A DNA stretch of 64,000 nucleotides from a bacterium (GTDB lineage Bacteria > Bacillota > Bacilli > Lactobacillales > Streptococcaceae). The stretch is taken from contig CAJNBW010000005.1 in assembly GCA_905221105.1 (NCBI GenBank), positions 1 to 64,000 of the forward strand, given 5' to 3'. Both the position numbers and the translations under genes were made by a program. Shown in pieces: positions 26,533-39,479 of the stretch. How positions within the stretch are numbered: the stretch's first letter is position 1; each line of letters begins with the position of its first letter. The notes under the pieces were generated by a model, which worked only from the letters and a program-made list of their open reading frames with translations, was not told the DNA's origin and did no database searches.

Positions 26533-27282
26533 ATGATTGAATTTCAAAATGTTAGTAAGTTGTACGGTGATAAAGAGGCATTGAGTAATCTCAATTTGCA
26601 GATTGAAAATGGGGAGATTATGGGCTTGATTGGCCATAATGGGGCTGGAAAATCAACCACCATAAAATCGCTAGTCAGTATTATTTCACCCAGCAGTGGT
26701 CGTATTTTGGTAGATGGTCAGGATTTATCGGAAAATCGCTTGGCTATTAAACGAAAGATTGGCTATGTAGCAGACTCGCCTGACTTATTCTTGCGCTTAA
26801 CGGCCAATGAATTTTGGGAATTAATCGCCTCCTCTTATGATCTGACTAGCTCTGACTTGGAGGCTAGTCTAGCTAGGCTATTGAACGTTTTTGATTTTGC
26901 TGAAAATCGTTATCAGGTTATTGAAACTCTTTCTCACGGAATGCGTCAGAAAGTCTTTGTCATCGGGGCACTCTTGTCTGATCCCGATATTTGGGTCTTG
27001 GACGAACCCTTGACTGGTTTAGATCCCCAAGCTGCTTTTGATTTGAAGCAAATGATGAAGGAACATGCACAAAAAGGCAAGACAGTTTTGTTTTCAACCC
27101 ATGTCCTAGAGGTAGCCGAGCAAGTCTGTGATCGGATTGCCATTTTGAAAAAAGGGCATTTGATTTATTGTGGTAGCGTGGAGGACTTGAGAAAAGACCA
27201 TCCAGACCAGTCTTTGGAAAGTATTTACCTTAACCTTGCTGGTAGAAAAGAGGAGGTTTCAGATGCGTCTCAAGGTCATTAA
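26533..27282 (+). CDS. ABC exporter ATPase (BcrA/CcmA-like)
   Basis: A 249-residue ATPase: Walker A GHNGAGKST, signature LSHGMRQK, Walker B IWVLDEPLTGLD, H-loop STHVLE. It belongs to the ABC-2 exporter group. The frame is open upstream to 26464, but ATG 26533 follows AGGAG at 26521 and yields MIEFQNVSKLYG. It overlaps the permease gene by 20 bases. Substrate unknown; relatives export antimicrobials, lipids or peptides. Confidence 0.9.
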   Translation: MIEFQNVSKLYGDKEALSNLNLQIENGEIMGLIGHNGAGKSTTIKSLVSIISPSSGRILVDGQDLSENRLAIKRKIGYVADSPDLFLRLTANEFWELIASSYDLTSSDLEASLARLLNVFDFAENRYQVIETLSHGMRQKVFVIGALLSDPDIWVLDEPLTGLDPQAAFDLKQMMKEHAQKGKTVLFSTHVLEVAEQVCDRIAILKKGHLIYCGSVEDLRKDHPDQSLESIYLNLAGRKEEVSDASQGH

Positions 27283-28897
27283 AAAATTAGTTGATATCAA
27301 TATCATCTATTCATCTCAAGAAGCTAATCTGGCTAAACTACGAAAGAAGCAAGCTAAGAATCCTGGGAAAAAAGTAAATGTTTCCGCTAGGGTCCTAATT
27401 TCTTACATTTTTTCCAGTCTTTTATTACTTATCTTTTTTAGTAATATAGCCTTTCGTTTTCCTTTTGAGGAAGTGCCAAGTTTTTTTAGTACGATGGTTG
27501 CTATTTTACTGGTGCTGGCCTTTTCAACTTCTTTCACTGCATTTTACAATGTCTTTTATGAGAGTAAGGACTTGGCATCGTATAGGCCCTATGCTTTTAA
27601 AGAATCAGAGATTATAATTGCTAAAGGACTGTCTGTTCTCTTGCCAGCTCTAACTGGAATTGTACCAATCCTAGCTTATTTTCTAGCCCTCTACATTAGG
27701 CTAGCTCCTTCTCTTTGGCTGGGCTTGCCTTTGATGCTACTGTCCTTGGCCTTATTATTTGTCTCTGTTACTTTAGTGATGGTAGTGGCAGTACATTTCT
27801 TGGCTCAGACTACGGTTTTCAGAAAGTATCAGTCTATTTTTTCGAATGTGATGATTGGGATAGGAGTTCTCATACCTATAATATTTGTCTTCTTTCTACA
27901 GTCGACTTCTGGAAGTATTGTTGACAAAGTTAGAGACATTCCACTTCTCATTTATCCTCTTCATATCTTTTACAAAATAGCAGTGGCTCCTTTTTCGACA
28001 GAAGCCTTAGTGGGTCTGCTCGCTTGGATAGCTTTAACTGTTTTCTTGCTTTACATGACCAAAAAGAAGGTCCTTCCTCGTTTTTATGACGTCATCCTGC
28101 TTAATAGTGAGGAGAAGGTCAAAAAAGAACGTCGCAGTAAGGAGAGGATTTCAACTACTAAAAAGGGCTTTTTCCGTATGGTTTTACGCTACAACCTCTC
28201 CCTCTTAGGACAGGGAACTGGCGTGATTACAGTGCTTTTTACAAGTGCTTTCCTTCCTTATCTCATGATGATCGGTCTGGTTTCCAAACTTCGAGATTAT
28301 CAGTTAGTTCCAGACATTCATCCTCCATACTGGTTACCCTTGTTTTTTGTAGGAATGTTTATAGCAGTTGTCAATAACAATATCACCAGCCTGCCTGCAA
28401 TTGCCTTGTCCTTAGAGAGGGAAAATGTTGATTTTCTTAAGAGTTTACCCTTTGATTTCGCTCGTTATGTGAAAGTGAAATTTTGGATTATATTTGCTGT
28501 CCATTCCTTCTTACCAGTTTTGATTTTACTTGGTCTTTCTCTATATCTAGGCTTGCCCATGCTTTCGATGATTTACCTTCTTGTAGTCTGGACCCTTGCC
28601 AGTGTCATCCTTTCTTGCCACTACTACTTTAAGGATGTGAAAAATCTGTCAACCAATTGGAGTAGCATTACGGACTTGGTGAACCGTTCAAATCGTATAG
28701 TAGCAATGGTTTTACTCTTAATTTATGGTTTGATCTTGTTGATTTCAGTCATTGTGAGTTCATTCTTGGTTCAGTCTCTCTCTGCTCTTCTTGCCATCAG
28801 CTTGGGAGTAGGAGCTCTTATCCTTCTTCTTGGTCTTGCTATATTTAGCTATCGTTACTACCTGTCACGCATATTAGCAGAAGTAGAAAAAAGATAA
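27263..28897 (+). CDS. ABC exporter permease (large ABC-2 type)
   Basis: A 544-residue membrane protein with about 12-14 hydrophobic segments, encoded in overlap with its ATPase. A basic cytosolic loop (KKERRSKERISTTKKG) near the middle separates two halves. ATG 27263 follows AGGAGG; the longer frame from 27236 reads the end of the ATPase gene. I cannot name the substrate. It ends at a bidirectional terminator shared with the convergent LtaS-like gene. Confidence 0.85.
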   Translation: MRLKVIKKLVDINIIYSSQEANLAKLRKKQAKNPGKKVNVSARVLISYIFSSLLLLIFFSNIAFRFPFEEVPSFFSTMVAILLVLAFSTSFTAFYNVFYESKDLASYRPYAFKESEIIIAKGLSVLLPALTGIVPILAYFLALYIRLAPSLWLGLPLMLLSLALLFVSVTLVMVVAVHFLAQTTVFRKYQSIFSNVMIGIGVLIPIIFVFFLQSTSGSIVDKVRDIPLLIYPLHIFYKIAVAPFSTEALVGLLAWIALTVFLLYMTKKKVLPRFYDVILLNSEEKVKKERRSKERISTTKKGFFRMVLRYNLSLLGQGTGVITVLFTSAFLPYLMMIGLVSKLRDYQLVPDIHPPYWLPLFFVGMFIAVVNNNITSLPAIALSLERENVDFLKSLPFDFARYVKVKFWIIFAVHSFLPVLILLGLSLYLGLPMLSMIYLLVVWTLASVILSCHYYFKDVKNLSTNWSSITDLVNRSNRIVAMVLLLIYGLILLISVIVSSFLVQSLSALLAISLGVGALILLLGLAIFSYRYYLSRILAEVEKR

Positions 28898-28926
28898 GCT
28901 AGTTGGTCGCTTGCTTGATAAATTTA

Positions 28927-28964
28927 AAAAAAATGCTCCTCCATTCTTGGAAGAGCATTTTTTT
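28927..28964. terminator. bidirectional terminator between permease and LtaS-like gene
   Basis: AAATGCTC-TCC and GGA-GAGCATTT form a stem with small internal mismatch, flanked by A-run and T-run. Confidence 0.85.
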
Positions 28965-31113
28965 ATTGTGATTTTGATTCGGTTTCTGCCGACTCTGGGT
29001 GGAGTTCTTGGTAACTTGGTGCCTTGAAAAGGTCAGCACTGGTTTTACCTTGTCGTTGGCTAAAGAGACTGGTTGATTGACTACCTTTTTCCTGTTCAAT
29101 CTTTTGCAGAATTGGTAAAGAATTGAGGTAAGAAATACTTTCTGTATCAACTTTTCCAAGATGATCTGCTTGGTAGAAACGTATCAAATCGCCAGTTTGA
29201 ATCTGATCGCTAATTTTCAGCTGTTGGCTGGCTGCTTGACGAACGATTTCTAGTTCAGTCTGAGCTTGTTCATCAAGATTACTGATTTCAAGACCGCTCT
29301 CAGTATAGTAGGTTCGTCCGTCATAGCTGGTATATTTTGGTGTGACGAAGGAATTGGCAGTTCGAAAGGCAACGATTTCTTGATGATCTGGTGATAGGAG
29401 GTCTTGTCCGACTTGAAGGAAGGAATTGGACTCAATACCAAGGAGGTGTTCGAGAGTCGGTAAGATATCGACTTGTCCACCGTAGGTATTGATAATTTGC
29501 CCCTTTTCATAACCAGGTATGACTACCATAAAAGGTACTCGTTGTAACATGGCATTATCGTAATTCGACCAGTTTTCAGAAGTCTTTCCGATCAAGGGCG
29601 CCAGGTCAGGATTGCGGGAGTTGGAAATGCCATAATGATCTCCGTAGATGACGATGATGGATTTTTCATAGAGACCGCTTTCTTTGAGATAGTCAAAGAA
29701 GGCCTTGATAGCACTGTCCAGATAGTTAGCTGTTTGGAAATAGCCATTGATAGTTTCATCTTTGGTTTTGGCCAAGGGGAAACCAAGCTCATCGCCAGTC
29801 AGATTGCTAGCATAAGGATAGTGGTTGGACACCGTGATATACTTAGCATAAAAGGGCTGCTGTAAATGCTCCAGATATTGGATAGAATCTTTCATCATGA
29901 TTTTATCATTTAAACCATATTGGAAAGAATTGCTACTGTCTTGCTTGGTGAAGTAGGAAGCATCAAAGAAGTATTGGTAGCCCCATTGTTTGTAGGTTGT
30001 ATTTCGATTCCAGAAGGTCCCGATATTACCGTGAAAGACAGCACTTGATTGGTAGCCGTTTTTTGATAGGATAAAAGGAGCTGCCTGCTGGGTATTGGTG
30101 CCACCGTAATTGACCATGAAGGAACCTTGGTCAAGGCCAAATAAACCTGTTTCCAGCATGGTTTCTGCATCTGAGGTTTTACCGGCCTTGACTTGGTTAA
30201 AGATATTGGAAAAGGCTAGTGTAGATTGCGAATGGTAGAGGGAATTGAGGAAGGGAGTGACTTCATGCTCAGTTCCATCTAGGTTGAGTTTATAGTCAAG
30301 CAGGAACTGTTGGAAACTCTCCAAGTGGAGATAAATTACATTTTTCCCTTTGGCCAAGCCAAAATAGTCTGGATTGGGCTTAGCCGAATGTTCTTGAATA
30401 TAATCTGTAATTGGTTGCAGGTCAGTCTCAGATGCCTTGGCGCGTTCCTTGTTGGCGCTATAGGATTGGTTGGCACTATAGCCTAGAAAAGCTGGCAAAC
30501 TGAGAGCACGAACAACATAATAATTGGAAAATCCTCGTGACAGGAGATCGGGACGTTCAATTTCAGCCAAGAAAAGATTAGCTGAAAAGAGCAGGGCTGA
30601 GAGTGCAGTGATAGCAACACTTGAGCGGAATCTGAAAGGTCTCCTATCCAGCTGGATAAATTTTTTAAAGAAAAGGAAAGCCAGCAGTGGGAAATCCATA
30701 AAATAGATGAAATCCCAAGGACGTAGTAACTCTAGTTCCGCAGTACCAACAGATACCTTGCTGACCACCTTCATGGTATTAGCCGTGATAAAGTCGCTAA
30801 ATTCTCGATAGTAAAAGACATTGGAATAGAGCCAAATGAATAAAAGGCTATAAATAACTATACTCAGACCATAAAAAATTTTGGTTGACCGAGCATAGAG
30901 GGCTAGAGCCAGCAGGAGTAATCCCAAGGGAAGGGGATTGAAAAAGGCGATGAAGGCAAGGTAATTTCCCTGCAATTTTCCTACTTGAATATCTAAATTA
31001 AAGTCAACGGTATAGGCTAATAAGGTTTTGAGCCAATATAGGATTAAAAGGGTTAGGACAAAACCCAGTCTGGTATCGATGGCTTTTTGGATTTTGTTAA
31101 AATTGATTCTCAC
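28963..31113 (-). CDS. LtaS-like sulfatase-fold glycerophosphotransferase
   Basis: A 716-residue membrane enzyme of the alkaline phosphatase/sulfatase superfamily. Five hydrophobic segments in the first ~190 residues are followed by an extracellular catalytic domain. It has YLHLESFQQFLL, the threonine-nucleophile region NQVKAGKTSDAETMLE, and the metal-site IVIYGDHYG segment. LtaS enzymes polymerise glycerol phosphate into type I lipoteichoic acid. I chose GTG at 31113 with AGGAAG upstream, giving VRINFNKIQKAIDTRLG; the frame extends to 31179 without a better site. As I recall, S. pneumoniae lacks this gene here, whereas S. mitis and S. oralis have LtaS homologues. Confidence 0.87.
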   Translation of the reverse strand: MRINFNKIQKAIDTRLGFVLTLLILYWLKTLLAYTVDFNLDIQVGKLQGNYLAFIAFFNPLPLGLLLLALALYARSTKIFYGLSIVIYSLLFIWLYSNVFYYREFSDFITANTMKVVSKVSVGTAELELLRPWDFIYFMDFPLLAFLFFKKFIQLDRRPFRFRSSVAITALSALLFSANLFLAEIERPDLLSRGFSNYYVVRALSLPAFLGYSANQSYSANKERAKASETDLQPITDYIQEHSAKPNPDYFGLAKGKNVIYLHLESFQQFLLDYKLNLDGTEHEVTPFLNSLYHSQSTLAFSNIFNQVKAGKTSDAETMLETGLFGLDQGSFMVNYGGTNTQQAAPFILSKNGYQSSAVFHGNIGTFWNRNTTYKQWGYQYFFDASYFTKQDSSNSFQYGLNDKIMMKDSIQYLEHLQQPFYAKYITVSNHYPYASNLTGDELGFPLAKTKDETINGYFQTANYLDSAIKAFFDYLKESGLYEKSIIVIYGDHYGISNSRNPDLAPLIGKTSENWSNYDNAMLQRVPFMVVIPGYEKGQIINTYGGQVDILPTLEHLLGIESNSFLQVGQDLLSPDHQEIVAFRTANSFVTPKYTSYDGRTYYTESGLEISNLDEQAQTELEIVRQAASQQLKISDQIQTGDLIRFYQADHLGKVDTESISYLNSLPILQKIEQEKGSQSTSLFSQRQGKTSADLFKAPSYQELHPESAETESKSQ

Positions 31114-31143
31114 ACAATTACTTCCTAAGTTTTTATTAGTATT

Positions 31144-31152
31144 AGTATACCA
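31144..31152 (-). promoter_or_regulatory. extended -10 promoter of the LtaS-like gene
   Basis: Minus-strand TGGTATACT, extended -10, about 30 bases ahead of the GTG start; no good -35. Confidence 0.65.
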
Positions 31153-31193
31153 TTTTTTAAAACGAGAGTAAAAAAGCAAGGGTTGTTTCTTTT

Positions 31194-31222
31194 TTGAGAA
31201 TTGTCTAAAAATTTGATATAAT
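31194..31222 (+). promoter_or_regulatory. promoter of the RlmI-like gene and aro cluster
   Basis: TTGAGA (31194-31199), 17-base spacer, TATAAT (31217-31222). The transcription start is expected at about 31229-31230, exactly at the likely start codon. Confidence 0.78.
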
Positions 31223-31229
31223 GGTAGCT

Positions 31230-32393
31230 ATGAATAGAATAAGAGTCAGCAAGCGGGTTGAAAAAAAGCTTGCCAAAGGTCTGGTTTTACTAGAAGCCAG
31301 TGATCTTGAGAATGTCAATCTTAAGGATCAGGAAGTAGAAGTGCAGGGTCAGGAAGGAAACTTTCTTGGGACTGCCTATCTTTCTCAGCAAAACAAGGGC
31401 TTGGGCTGGTTTGTTAGCAAAGACAAGGTGATCTTTAATCAAGCTTTCTTTGAAACGCTGTTTAGACAAGCTAAAGAAAAGAGAAGAGCCTACTATCAAG
31501 ATGATTTGACAACTGCCTTTCGTCTCTTTAACCAAGAGGGAGATGGCTTTGGGGGTCTGACAGTGGACCTTTATGGCGACTATGCTGTCTTTTCTTGGTA
31601 TAACTCTTATGTTTATCAGATTCGCAAGGTTATCTCAGAAGCCTTTAGACAGGTTTTTCCTGAGGTTTTAGGGGCCTATGAGAAGATTCGCTTTAAGGGT
31701 CTAGACTATGAATCTGCCCATGTTTATGGTCAAGAAGCACCTGACTTTTTCACTGTTCTGGAAAATGGTGTCTTGTATCAGGTCTTCATGAATGATGGCT
31801 TGATGACAGGTATTTTCTTAGACCAGCATGAGGTTCGTGGTAGTTTAGTTGACGGCTTGGCTATGGGCAAATCTTTGCTCAATATGTTTTCTTATACAGC
31901 AGCCTTTTCAGTAGCTGCGGCCATGGGAGGAGCAAGTCAGACAACTTCGGTTGACCTAGCCAAGCGTTCACGAGAATTGTCTCAAGCGCATTTTCAGGCA
32001 AATGGGCTCAGCACAGACGACCATCGTTTTATAGTTATGGATGTATTTGAGTATTTCAAGTATGCCAAACGAAAAGGCTTGACCTACGATGTGATTGTCC
32101 TAGATCCGCCTAGCTTTGCTCGGAACAAAAAACAGACCTTCTCTGTGGCCAAGGATTATCATAAGTTAATTTCCCAGAGTCTTGAAATTTTAAATCCGGG
32201 AGGGATTATCATTGCCAGTACTAATGCTGCCAATGTTTCCCGCCAGAAATTTACAGAACAAATTGATAAAGGCTTTGCAGGAAGAAGTTACCAGATTTTA
32301 AACAAATACGGTCTTCCAGCAGATTTCGCCTATAATAAAAAAGATGAAAGTAGTAATTACCTTAAGGTGATTAGTATGAAGGTTAGTAAATGA
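31230..32393 (+). CDS. RlmI-like class I rRNA methyltransferase
   Basis: A 387-residue SAM-dependent methyltransferase with an N-terminal PUA-like domain (residues ~1-75) and the COG1092 core: [28 protein letters not shown] (motif I), [11 protein letters not shown] (motif IV) and STNAANV. RlmI methylates C1962 of 23S rRNA in E. coli; the exact target here is inferred. An ATG at 31221 lies inside the -10 box, so it cannot be transcribed; ATG 31230 is the only credible start and has no ribosome site, pointing to a leaderless mRNA. It overlaps aroD by four bases. Confidence 0.9.
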   Translation: MNRIRVSKRVEKKLAKGLVLLEASDLENVNLKDQEVEVQGQEGNFLGTAYLSQQNKGLGWFVSKDKVIFNQAFFETLFRQAKEKRRAYYQDDLTTAFRLFNQEGDGFGGLTVDLYGDYAVFSWYNSYVYQIRKVISEAFRQVFPEVLGAYEKIRFKGLDYESAHVYGQEAPDFFTVLENGVLYQVFMNDGLMTGIFLDQHEVRGSLVDGLAMGKSLLNMFSYTAAFSVAAAMGGASQTTSVDLAKRSRELSQAHFQANGLSTDDHRFIVMDVFEYFKYAKRKGLTYDVIVLDPPSFARNKKQTFSVAKDYHKLISQSLEILNPGGIIIASTNAANVSRQKFTEQIDKGFAGRSYQILNKYGLPADFAYNKKDESSNYLKVISMKVSK

Positions 32394-33067
32394 AATTAAT
32401 CGTTTCAGTAATGCCAAGAAGTTTAGAGGAGGCTCAGGCTCTGGATGCCACAAGGTATCTGGATGCTGATATCATTGAATGGCGTGCCGACTATCTGCCT
32501 AAGGAAGCGATTTTGCAGGTGGCTCCAGCTATTTTTGAAAAATTCGCAGGTCGTGAGTTGGTTTTCACTTTGCGAACTCGTGATGAAGGGGGAGAAATTG
32601 AACTTTCTCCGGAAGAATATATCCATCTCATCAAGGAAGTGGCGCAACTCTATCAACCAGACTATATTGATTTTGAGTACTATAGCTACAAGGATGTCTT
32701 TGAGGAAATGCTGGACTTCCCAAATCTCGTTTTGAGTTACCACAATTTCCAAGAAACACCTGAAAACATGATGGAAATCTTATCAGAGTTGACGAGTCTA
32801 AATCCAAAACTGGTCAAGGTTGCGGTGATGGCTCACACGGAGCAGGATGTGCTAGACTTGATGAACTATACACGAGGCTTTAAAACCCTCAATCCTGAAC
32901 AGGAATATGTGACGATTTCTATGGGCAAGGTGGGTAAGGTCTCTCGTATCACTGCGGATGTGACGGGTTCTAGCTGGTCCTTTGCTAGTCTAGATGAGGC
33001 TAGTGCCCCTGGTCAGATTTCCCTAGCTAACATGAAAAAAATCAGGGAGATTTTGGATGAAGCTTGA
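32390..33067 (+). CDS. aroD: 3-dehydroquinate dehydratase, type I
   Basis: A 225-residue type I enzyme of the shikimate pathway. [11 protein letters not shown] near the N-terminus, [10 protein letters not shown] in the middle, and the Schiff-base lysine in [11 protein letters not shown] are characteristic. It dehydrates 3-dehydroquinate to 3-dehydroshikimate. Linked by a four-base overlap to the methyltransferase and by 11 bases to aroE. Confidence 0.95.
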   Translation: MKLIVSVMPRSLEEAQALDATRYLDADIIEWRADYLPKEAILQVAPAIFEKFAGRELVFTLRTRDEGGEIELSPEEYIHLIKEVAQLYQPDYIDFEYYSYKDVFEEMLDFPNLVLSYHNFQETPENMMEILSELTSLNPKLVKVAVMAHTEQDVLDLMNYTRGFKTLNPEQEYVTISMGKVGKVSRITADVTGSSWSFASLDEASAPGQISLANMKKIREILDEA

Positions 33068-33911
33068 TGGCTATACACGTTTAGCTGCAGTTGTTGCCAA
33101 TCCTATTAAGCATTCTATTTCCCCCTTCATTCACAATAGGGCCTTTGAGGCGACAGCTACCAATGGTGCTTATGTGGCTTGGGAGATTGAAGCGGTTGAC
33201 TTGGCAGAAACAGTGGCCAATATTCGTCGCTACCAGATGTTTGGCATCAACCTGTCCATGCCCTTTAAGGAGCAAGTGATTCCATATTTGGATGAGCTGA
33301 GTGACGAAGCGCGCTTGATTGGTGCGGTCAATACGGTTGTAAATGATAATGGCACTTTAATTGGATATAATACAGATGGCAAGGGATTTTTTAAGAGCTT
33401 GCCTTCTTTTACAATTACAGGTAAGAAGATGACCTTGCTGGGTGCAGGTGGTGCGGCTAAATCCATTCTGGCGCAAGCTATTTTGGATGGCGTCAGTCAG
33501 ATTTCGGTCTTTGTTCGTTCAGTTTCTATGGAAAAAACAAGACCTTACCTAGACAAGTTACAGGAGCAAACAGGCTTTAAAGTGGACTTGTATGCTTTAG
33601 AAGATATTTCTGAACTGCAAGCAAGGATTGCCGAGTCGGATTTACTGGTCAATGCCACTAGTGTGGGGATGGATGGTCAATCATCTCCAGTTCCTGAAAA
33701 CATTGTCCTATCAGAAACTCTTTTAGTAGCAGATATCATTTACCAACCCTTTGAAACCCCATTTTTGAAATGGGCTAGAAGTCAGGGGAATCCAGCGGTC
33801 AATGGTCTGGGAATGTTGCTCTATCAAGCTGCAGAAGCTTTTCAACTGTGGACAGGCAAGGAAATGCCGACAGAAGAAATTTGGCAGTCCTTAACAGAAA
33901 AATACCAATAA
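33057..33911 (+). CDS. aroE: shikimate dehydrogenase
   Basis: A 284-residue NADPH enzyme converting 3-dehydroshikimate to shikimate. Substrate site [12 protein letters not shown], catalytic Lys/Asp in [17 protein letters not shown], dinucleotide fold GAGGAAKSI, and [14 protein letters not shown] at the C-terminus. It overlaps aroD and is followed by aroB after 18 bases. Confidence 0.96.
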   Translation: MKLDGYTRLAAVVANPIKHSISPFIHNRAFEATATNGAYVAWEIEAVDLAETVANIRRYQMFGINLSMPFKEQVIPYLDELSDEARLIGAVNTVVNDNGTLIGYNTDGKGFFKSLPSFTITGKKMTLLGAGGAAKSILAQAILDGVSQISVFVRSVSMEKTRPYLDKLQEQTGFKVDLYALEDISELQARIAESDLLVNATSVGMDGQSSPVPENIVLSETLLVADIIYQPFETPFLKWARSQGNPAVNGLGMLLYQAAEAFQLWTGKEMPTEEIWQSLTEKYQ

Positions 33912-33929
33912 AGAAAAGGAAATTCTCCT

Positions 33930-34997
33930 ATGAAAATCAGAATCGATATTCCTCATCATCCTTATGATATTCAGATTGAAAAAGGTTGTCTGGCTCAAGC
34001 TGGTCAGTGGTTGCGAGAACTCTGGAAACCACAAAAAGTAGTCATTGTAACAGACAACCATGTAGCTTCTCTTTATGCAGAGAAGGTCAAGCTCAGCCTA
34101 GAAGATGCTGGTTTTCAGGTAGCGGTATTTGACTTTTTGGAAGGGGAAGAAAGAAAGAATTTAACCACTGTTCAGAAAGTCTATGAATTTCTAGTTAAGC
34201 AGGGGTTGACTCGTAGCGATGGAATCGTGGCTCTTGGTGGTGGTGTCGTTGGAGACCTGGCTGGTTTTGTGGCCTCTACCTATATGCGAGGTATTCATTT
34301 TGTTCAGATTCCGACCAGTTTGACAGCCCAGGTTGATTCTTCTATTGGTGGAAAGACGGGTGTTAATACTCCATTCGCTAAGAATATGGTGGGGACCTTT
34401 GCCCAACCAGACGGAGTTCTGATTGACCCACTTGTTCTTGAAACGCTTGGAAAAAGAGAATTGATTGAAGGGATGGGTGAGGTCATCAAGTACGGCTTGA
34501 TTGAGGATCCAGAACTGTGGGCTCTCTTGACAGAGCTGGATGGTTCTGTGGAGAGCATTTTGGAGCATGCAGAGACCTTGATTGAACATTCTTGTCAGGT
34601 CAAGCGCAAGATGGTGGTTGAGGATGAGTTGGACAATGGTGTACGCCTTTACCTCAACTTTGGCCACACCATTGGTCATGCTATTGAAGCGACGGCGGGC
34701 TATGGTAAAGTCATGCATGGAGAGGCTGTAGCTATGGGAATGGTGCAGATATCCAAGGTTGCTGAGGAGAAGGGACTTATGCCAGCTGGCATTACCCAAT
34801 CTATCACAGAGATGTGTCAGAAATTTGGACTACCTGTTGACTATGAAAACTGGGATGTTGATAAGCTTTATCAAGCTTTGACTCATGATAAGAAAGCACG
34901 TGGCAATACCTTGAAATTGGTCTTGGTGCCAGAGCTTGGTTCGGCAACCATTCACCCAGTTTCTCTGGAAGAGATGAAAGACTACTTGGTAAAATAA
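33930..34997 (+). CDS. aroB: 3-dehydroquinate synthase
   Basis: A 355-residue NAD- and metal-dependent enzyme. [47 protein letters not shown] and the metal His region [12 protein letters not shown] and HGEAVAMG are all present. It closes DAHP to 3-dehydroquinate. No aroF/G-type DAHP synthase gene is in the window. Ribosome site AAAGGAAA. Confidence 0.97.
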   Translation: MKIRIDIPHHPYDIQIEKGCLAQAGQWLRELWKPQKVVIVTDNHVASLYAEKVKLSLEDAGFQVAVFDFLEGEERKNLTTVQKVYEFLVKQGLTRSDGIVALGGGVVGDLAGFVASTYMRGIHFVQIPTSLTAQVDSSIGGKTGVNTPFAKNMVGTFAQPDGVLIDPLVLETLGKRELIEGMGEVIKYGLIEDPELWALLTELDGSVESILEHAETLIEHSCQVKRKMVVEDELDNGVRLYLNFGHTIGHAIEATAGYGKVMHGEAVAMGMVQISKVAEEKGLMPAGITQSITEMCQKFGLPVDYENWDVDKLYQALTHDKKARGNTLKLVLVPELGSATIHPVSLEEMKDYLVK

Positions 34998-35006
34998 GGA
35001 GAGTGT

Positions 35007-36173
35007 ATGAGATATTTAACTGCAGGAGAATCACACGGCCCCCGTCTGACGGCTATCATTGAAGGAATTCCAGCTGGACTTCCTTTGACAGCTGAGGATA
35101 TTAATGGGGACCTTAAACGCCGTCAGGGAGGCTACGGTCGTGGTGGTCGTATGAAGATTGAGAGTGACCAGGTTGTCTTTACTTCGGGCGTTCGCCACGG
35201 GAAGACAACAGGGGCTCCTATTACCATGGATGTCATCAATAAGGACCACCAGAAATGGCTGGACATTATGTCTGCAGAGGACATTGAAGAACGCCTTAAA
35301 AGCAAGCGTAAAATCACCCATCCACGTCCCGGTCATGCCGACTTGGTAGGGGGCATCAAGTACCGTTTTGATGATTTGCGAAATTCCTTGGAACGTTCAT
35401 CAGCTCGTGAAACCACCATGCGAGTGGCAGTCGGGGCTGTAGCCAAACGCCTCTTGGCTGAACTGGATATGGAGATTGCTAACCATGTCGTGGTCTTTGG
35501 TGGTAAGGAAATCGATGTACCTGAAAATTTGACAGTGGCTGAGATTAAGGAACGAGCTGCCCAGTCTGAAGTTTCTATTGTCAACCAAGAAAGAGAACAG
35601 GAAATCAAGGACTATATTGACCAAATCAAACGTGACGGTGATACCATCGGTGGAGTTGTCGAGACAGTCGTCGGAGGTGTTCCAGTCGGCCTTGGTTCCT
35701 ATGTCCAATGGGACAGAAAATTGGATGCGCGATTGGCTCAGGCAGTTGTCTCTATCAATGCCTTTAAAGGGGTGGAATTTGGTCTTGGATTTGAAGCTGG
35801 TTACCGCAAAGGAAGCCAAGTTATGGACGAAATTCTCTGGTCTAAAGAAGACGGCTATACTCGTCGTACCAATAATCTGGGCGGCTTTGAAGGTGGTATG
35901 ACTAATGGGCAACCAATCATTGTTCGTGGCGTCATGAAACCAATTCCTACTCTTTATAAACCACTTATGAGTGTGGATATCGAAACCCACGAACCTTACA
36001 AGGCAACCGTGGAGAGAAGTGATCCGACCGCTCTTCCAGCTGCAGGAGTGGTTATGGAAGCTGTTGTAGCAACGGTTCTAGCGCAAGAAATCCTTGAAAA
36101 ATTCTCATCAGATAATCTTGAGGAACTAAAAGAAGCGGTAGCCAAGCACCGAGATTATACAAAGAACTATTAA
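35007..36173 (+). CDS. aroC: chorismate synthase
   Basis: A 388-residue FMN-dependent enzyme producing chorismate. It begins [12 protein letters not shown] and has the [23 protein letters not shown] and [12 protein letters not shown] signatures and [17 protein letters not shown] near the end. Ribosome site AAGGAGAG. It overlaps nothing and is followed 9 bases later by tyrA. Confidence 0.98.
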   Translation: MRYLTAGESHGPRLTAIIEGIPAGLPLTAEDINGDLKRRQGGYGRGGRMKIESDQVVFTSGVRHGKTTGAPITMDVINKDHQKWLDIMSAEDIEERLKSKRKITHPRPGHADLVGGIKYRFDDLRNSLERSSARETTMRVAVGAVAKRLLAELDMEIANHVVVFGGKEIDVPENLTVAEIKERAAQSEVSIVNQEREQEIKDYIDQIKRDGDTIGGVVETVVGGVPVGLGSYVQWDRKLDARLAQAVVSINAFKGVEFGLGFEAGYRKGSQVMDEILWSKEDGYTRRTNNLGGFEGGMTNGQPIIVRGVMKPIPTLYKPLMSVDIETHEPYKATVERSDPTALPAAGVVMEAVVATVLAQEILEKFSSDNLEELKEAVAKHRDYTKNY

Positions 36174-36182
36174 GGAGTTCCT

Positions 36183-37286
36183 ATGGCAAAAACAATCTAT
36201 ATCGCAGGTCTTGGTTTGATTGGAGCCTCTATGGCACTTGGTATCAAACGTGATCATCCAGATTATGAAATTTTAGGTTATAATCGCAGTCAAGCTTCGA
36301 GAGATATCGCCTTGAAAGAAGGCATGATTGACCGTGCAACAGATGATTTTGCCAGTTTTGCTCCTTTAGCAGATGTCATCATCCTTAGCTTGCCAATCAA
36401 ACAAACCATTTCCTTTATTAAGGAATTAGCTGAATTGGACTTGAAAGAAGGTGTGATTATTTCAGATGCCGGTTCGACCAAATCAGCCATCGTAGATGCG
36501 GCGGAGCAGTATTTAACTGGCAAGCCCGTCAGCTTTGTCGGGGCACATCCCATGGCTGGTAGCCACAAGACAGGGGCTGCTTCTGCGGATGTTAATCTCT
36601 TTGAAAATGCCTATTATATCTTTACACCTTCGAGTCTGACAAGTCAGGACACGCTTGAGGAAATGAGGGACTTGCTTTCAGGTCTTCATGCTCGTTTTAT
36701 CGAGATTGATGCCAAGGAGCATGATCGGGTGACTTCTCAGATTAGCCATTTTCCACATATTCTGGCTTCTAGTCTCATGGAGCAGACTGCGGTCTATGCT
36801 CAAGAACATAAGATGGCAAGACGTTTTGCGGCCGGTGGTTTTCGAGATATGACTCGAATTGCGGAGAGTGAGCCAGGTATGTGGACTTCTATTCTCTTGT
36901 CCAATCGTGAGACCATTTTGGATCGAATTGAGGATTTCAAGGAACGTTTGGATGAGGTCGGTCAGGCTATCAGCAAGGGAGATGAGGAGCAAATCTGGAA
37001 CTTTTTCAACCAAGCGCGTGAGCAACGTCAGGCCATGGAAATCCATAAGCGTGGAGGTGTGGATAGTTCTTACGATCTCTATGTCGATGTTCCCGATGAA
37101 GAAGATGTCATCTTGAGGATTTTGGAACTGCTACGTGGAACTTCCTTGGTTAACATCCACATCAACGAGGAAAACCGTGAGGATATTCACGGGATTCTAC
37201 AAATTTCATTTAAAAATGCTCAAGACTTAGAACGAGCCGAGCACCTAATAACAGCAAACACTGACTACACAGTTGTCATCAAATAA
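36183..37286 (+). CDS. tyrA: prephenate dehydrogenase with ACT domain
   Basis: A 367-residue NAD enzyme for tyrosine synthesis. The N-terminal [13 protein letters not shown] is the dinucleotide motif; [13 protein letters not shown] carries the catalytic His region and the helical middle has [11 protein letters not shown]. Residues ~295-367 ([20 protein letters not shown] onward) form an ACT domain, so feedback control by tyrosine is likely. AGGAG site upstream. Confidence 0.95.
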   Translation: MAKTIYIAGLGLIGASMALGIKRDHPDYEILGYNRSQASRDIALKEGMIDRATDDFASFAPLADVIILSLPIKQTISFIKELAELDLKEGVIISDAGSTKSAIVDAAEQYLTGKPVSFVGAHPMAGSHKTGAASADVNLFENAYYIFTPSSLTSQDTLEEMRDLLSGLHARFIEIDAKEHDRVTSQISHFPHILASSLMEQTAVYAQEHKMARRFAAGGFRDMTRIAESEPGMWTSILLSNRETILDRIEDFKERLDEVGQAISKGDEEQIWNFFNQAREQRQAMEIHKRGGVDSSYDLYVDVPDEEDVILRILELLRGTSLVNIHINEENREDIHGILQISFKNAQDLERAEHLITANTDYTVVIK

Positions 37287-37296
37287 GGAGAAGAAC

Positions 37297-39475
<2,179 letters not shown>

Positions 39476-39479
<4 letters not shown>

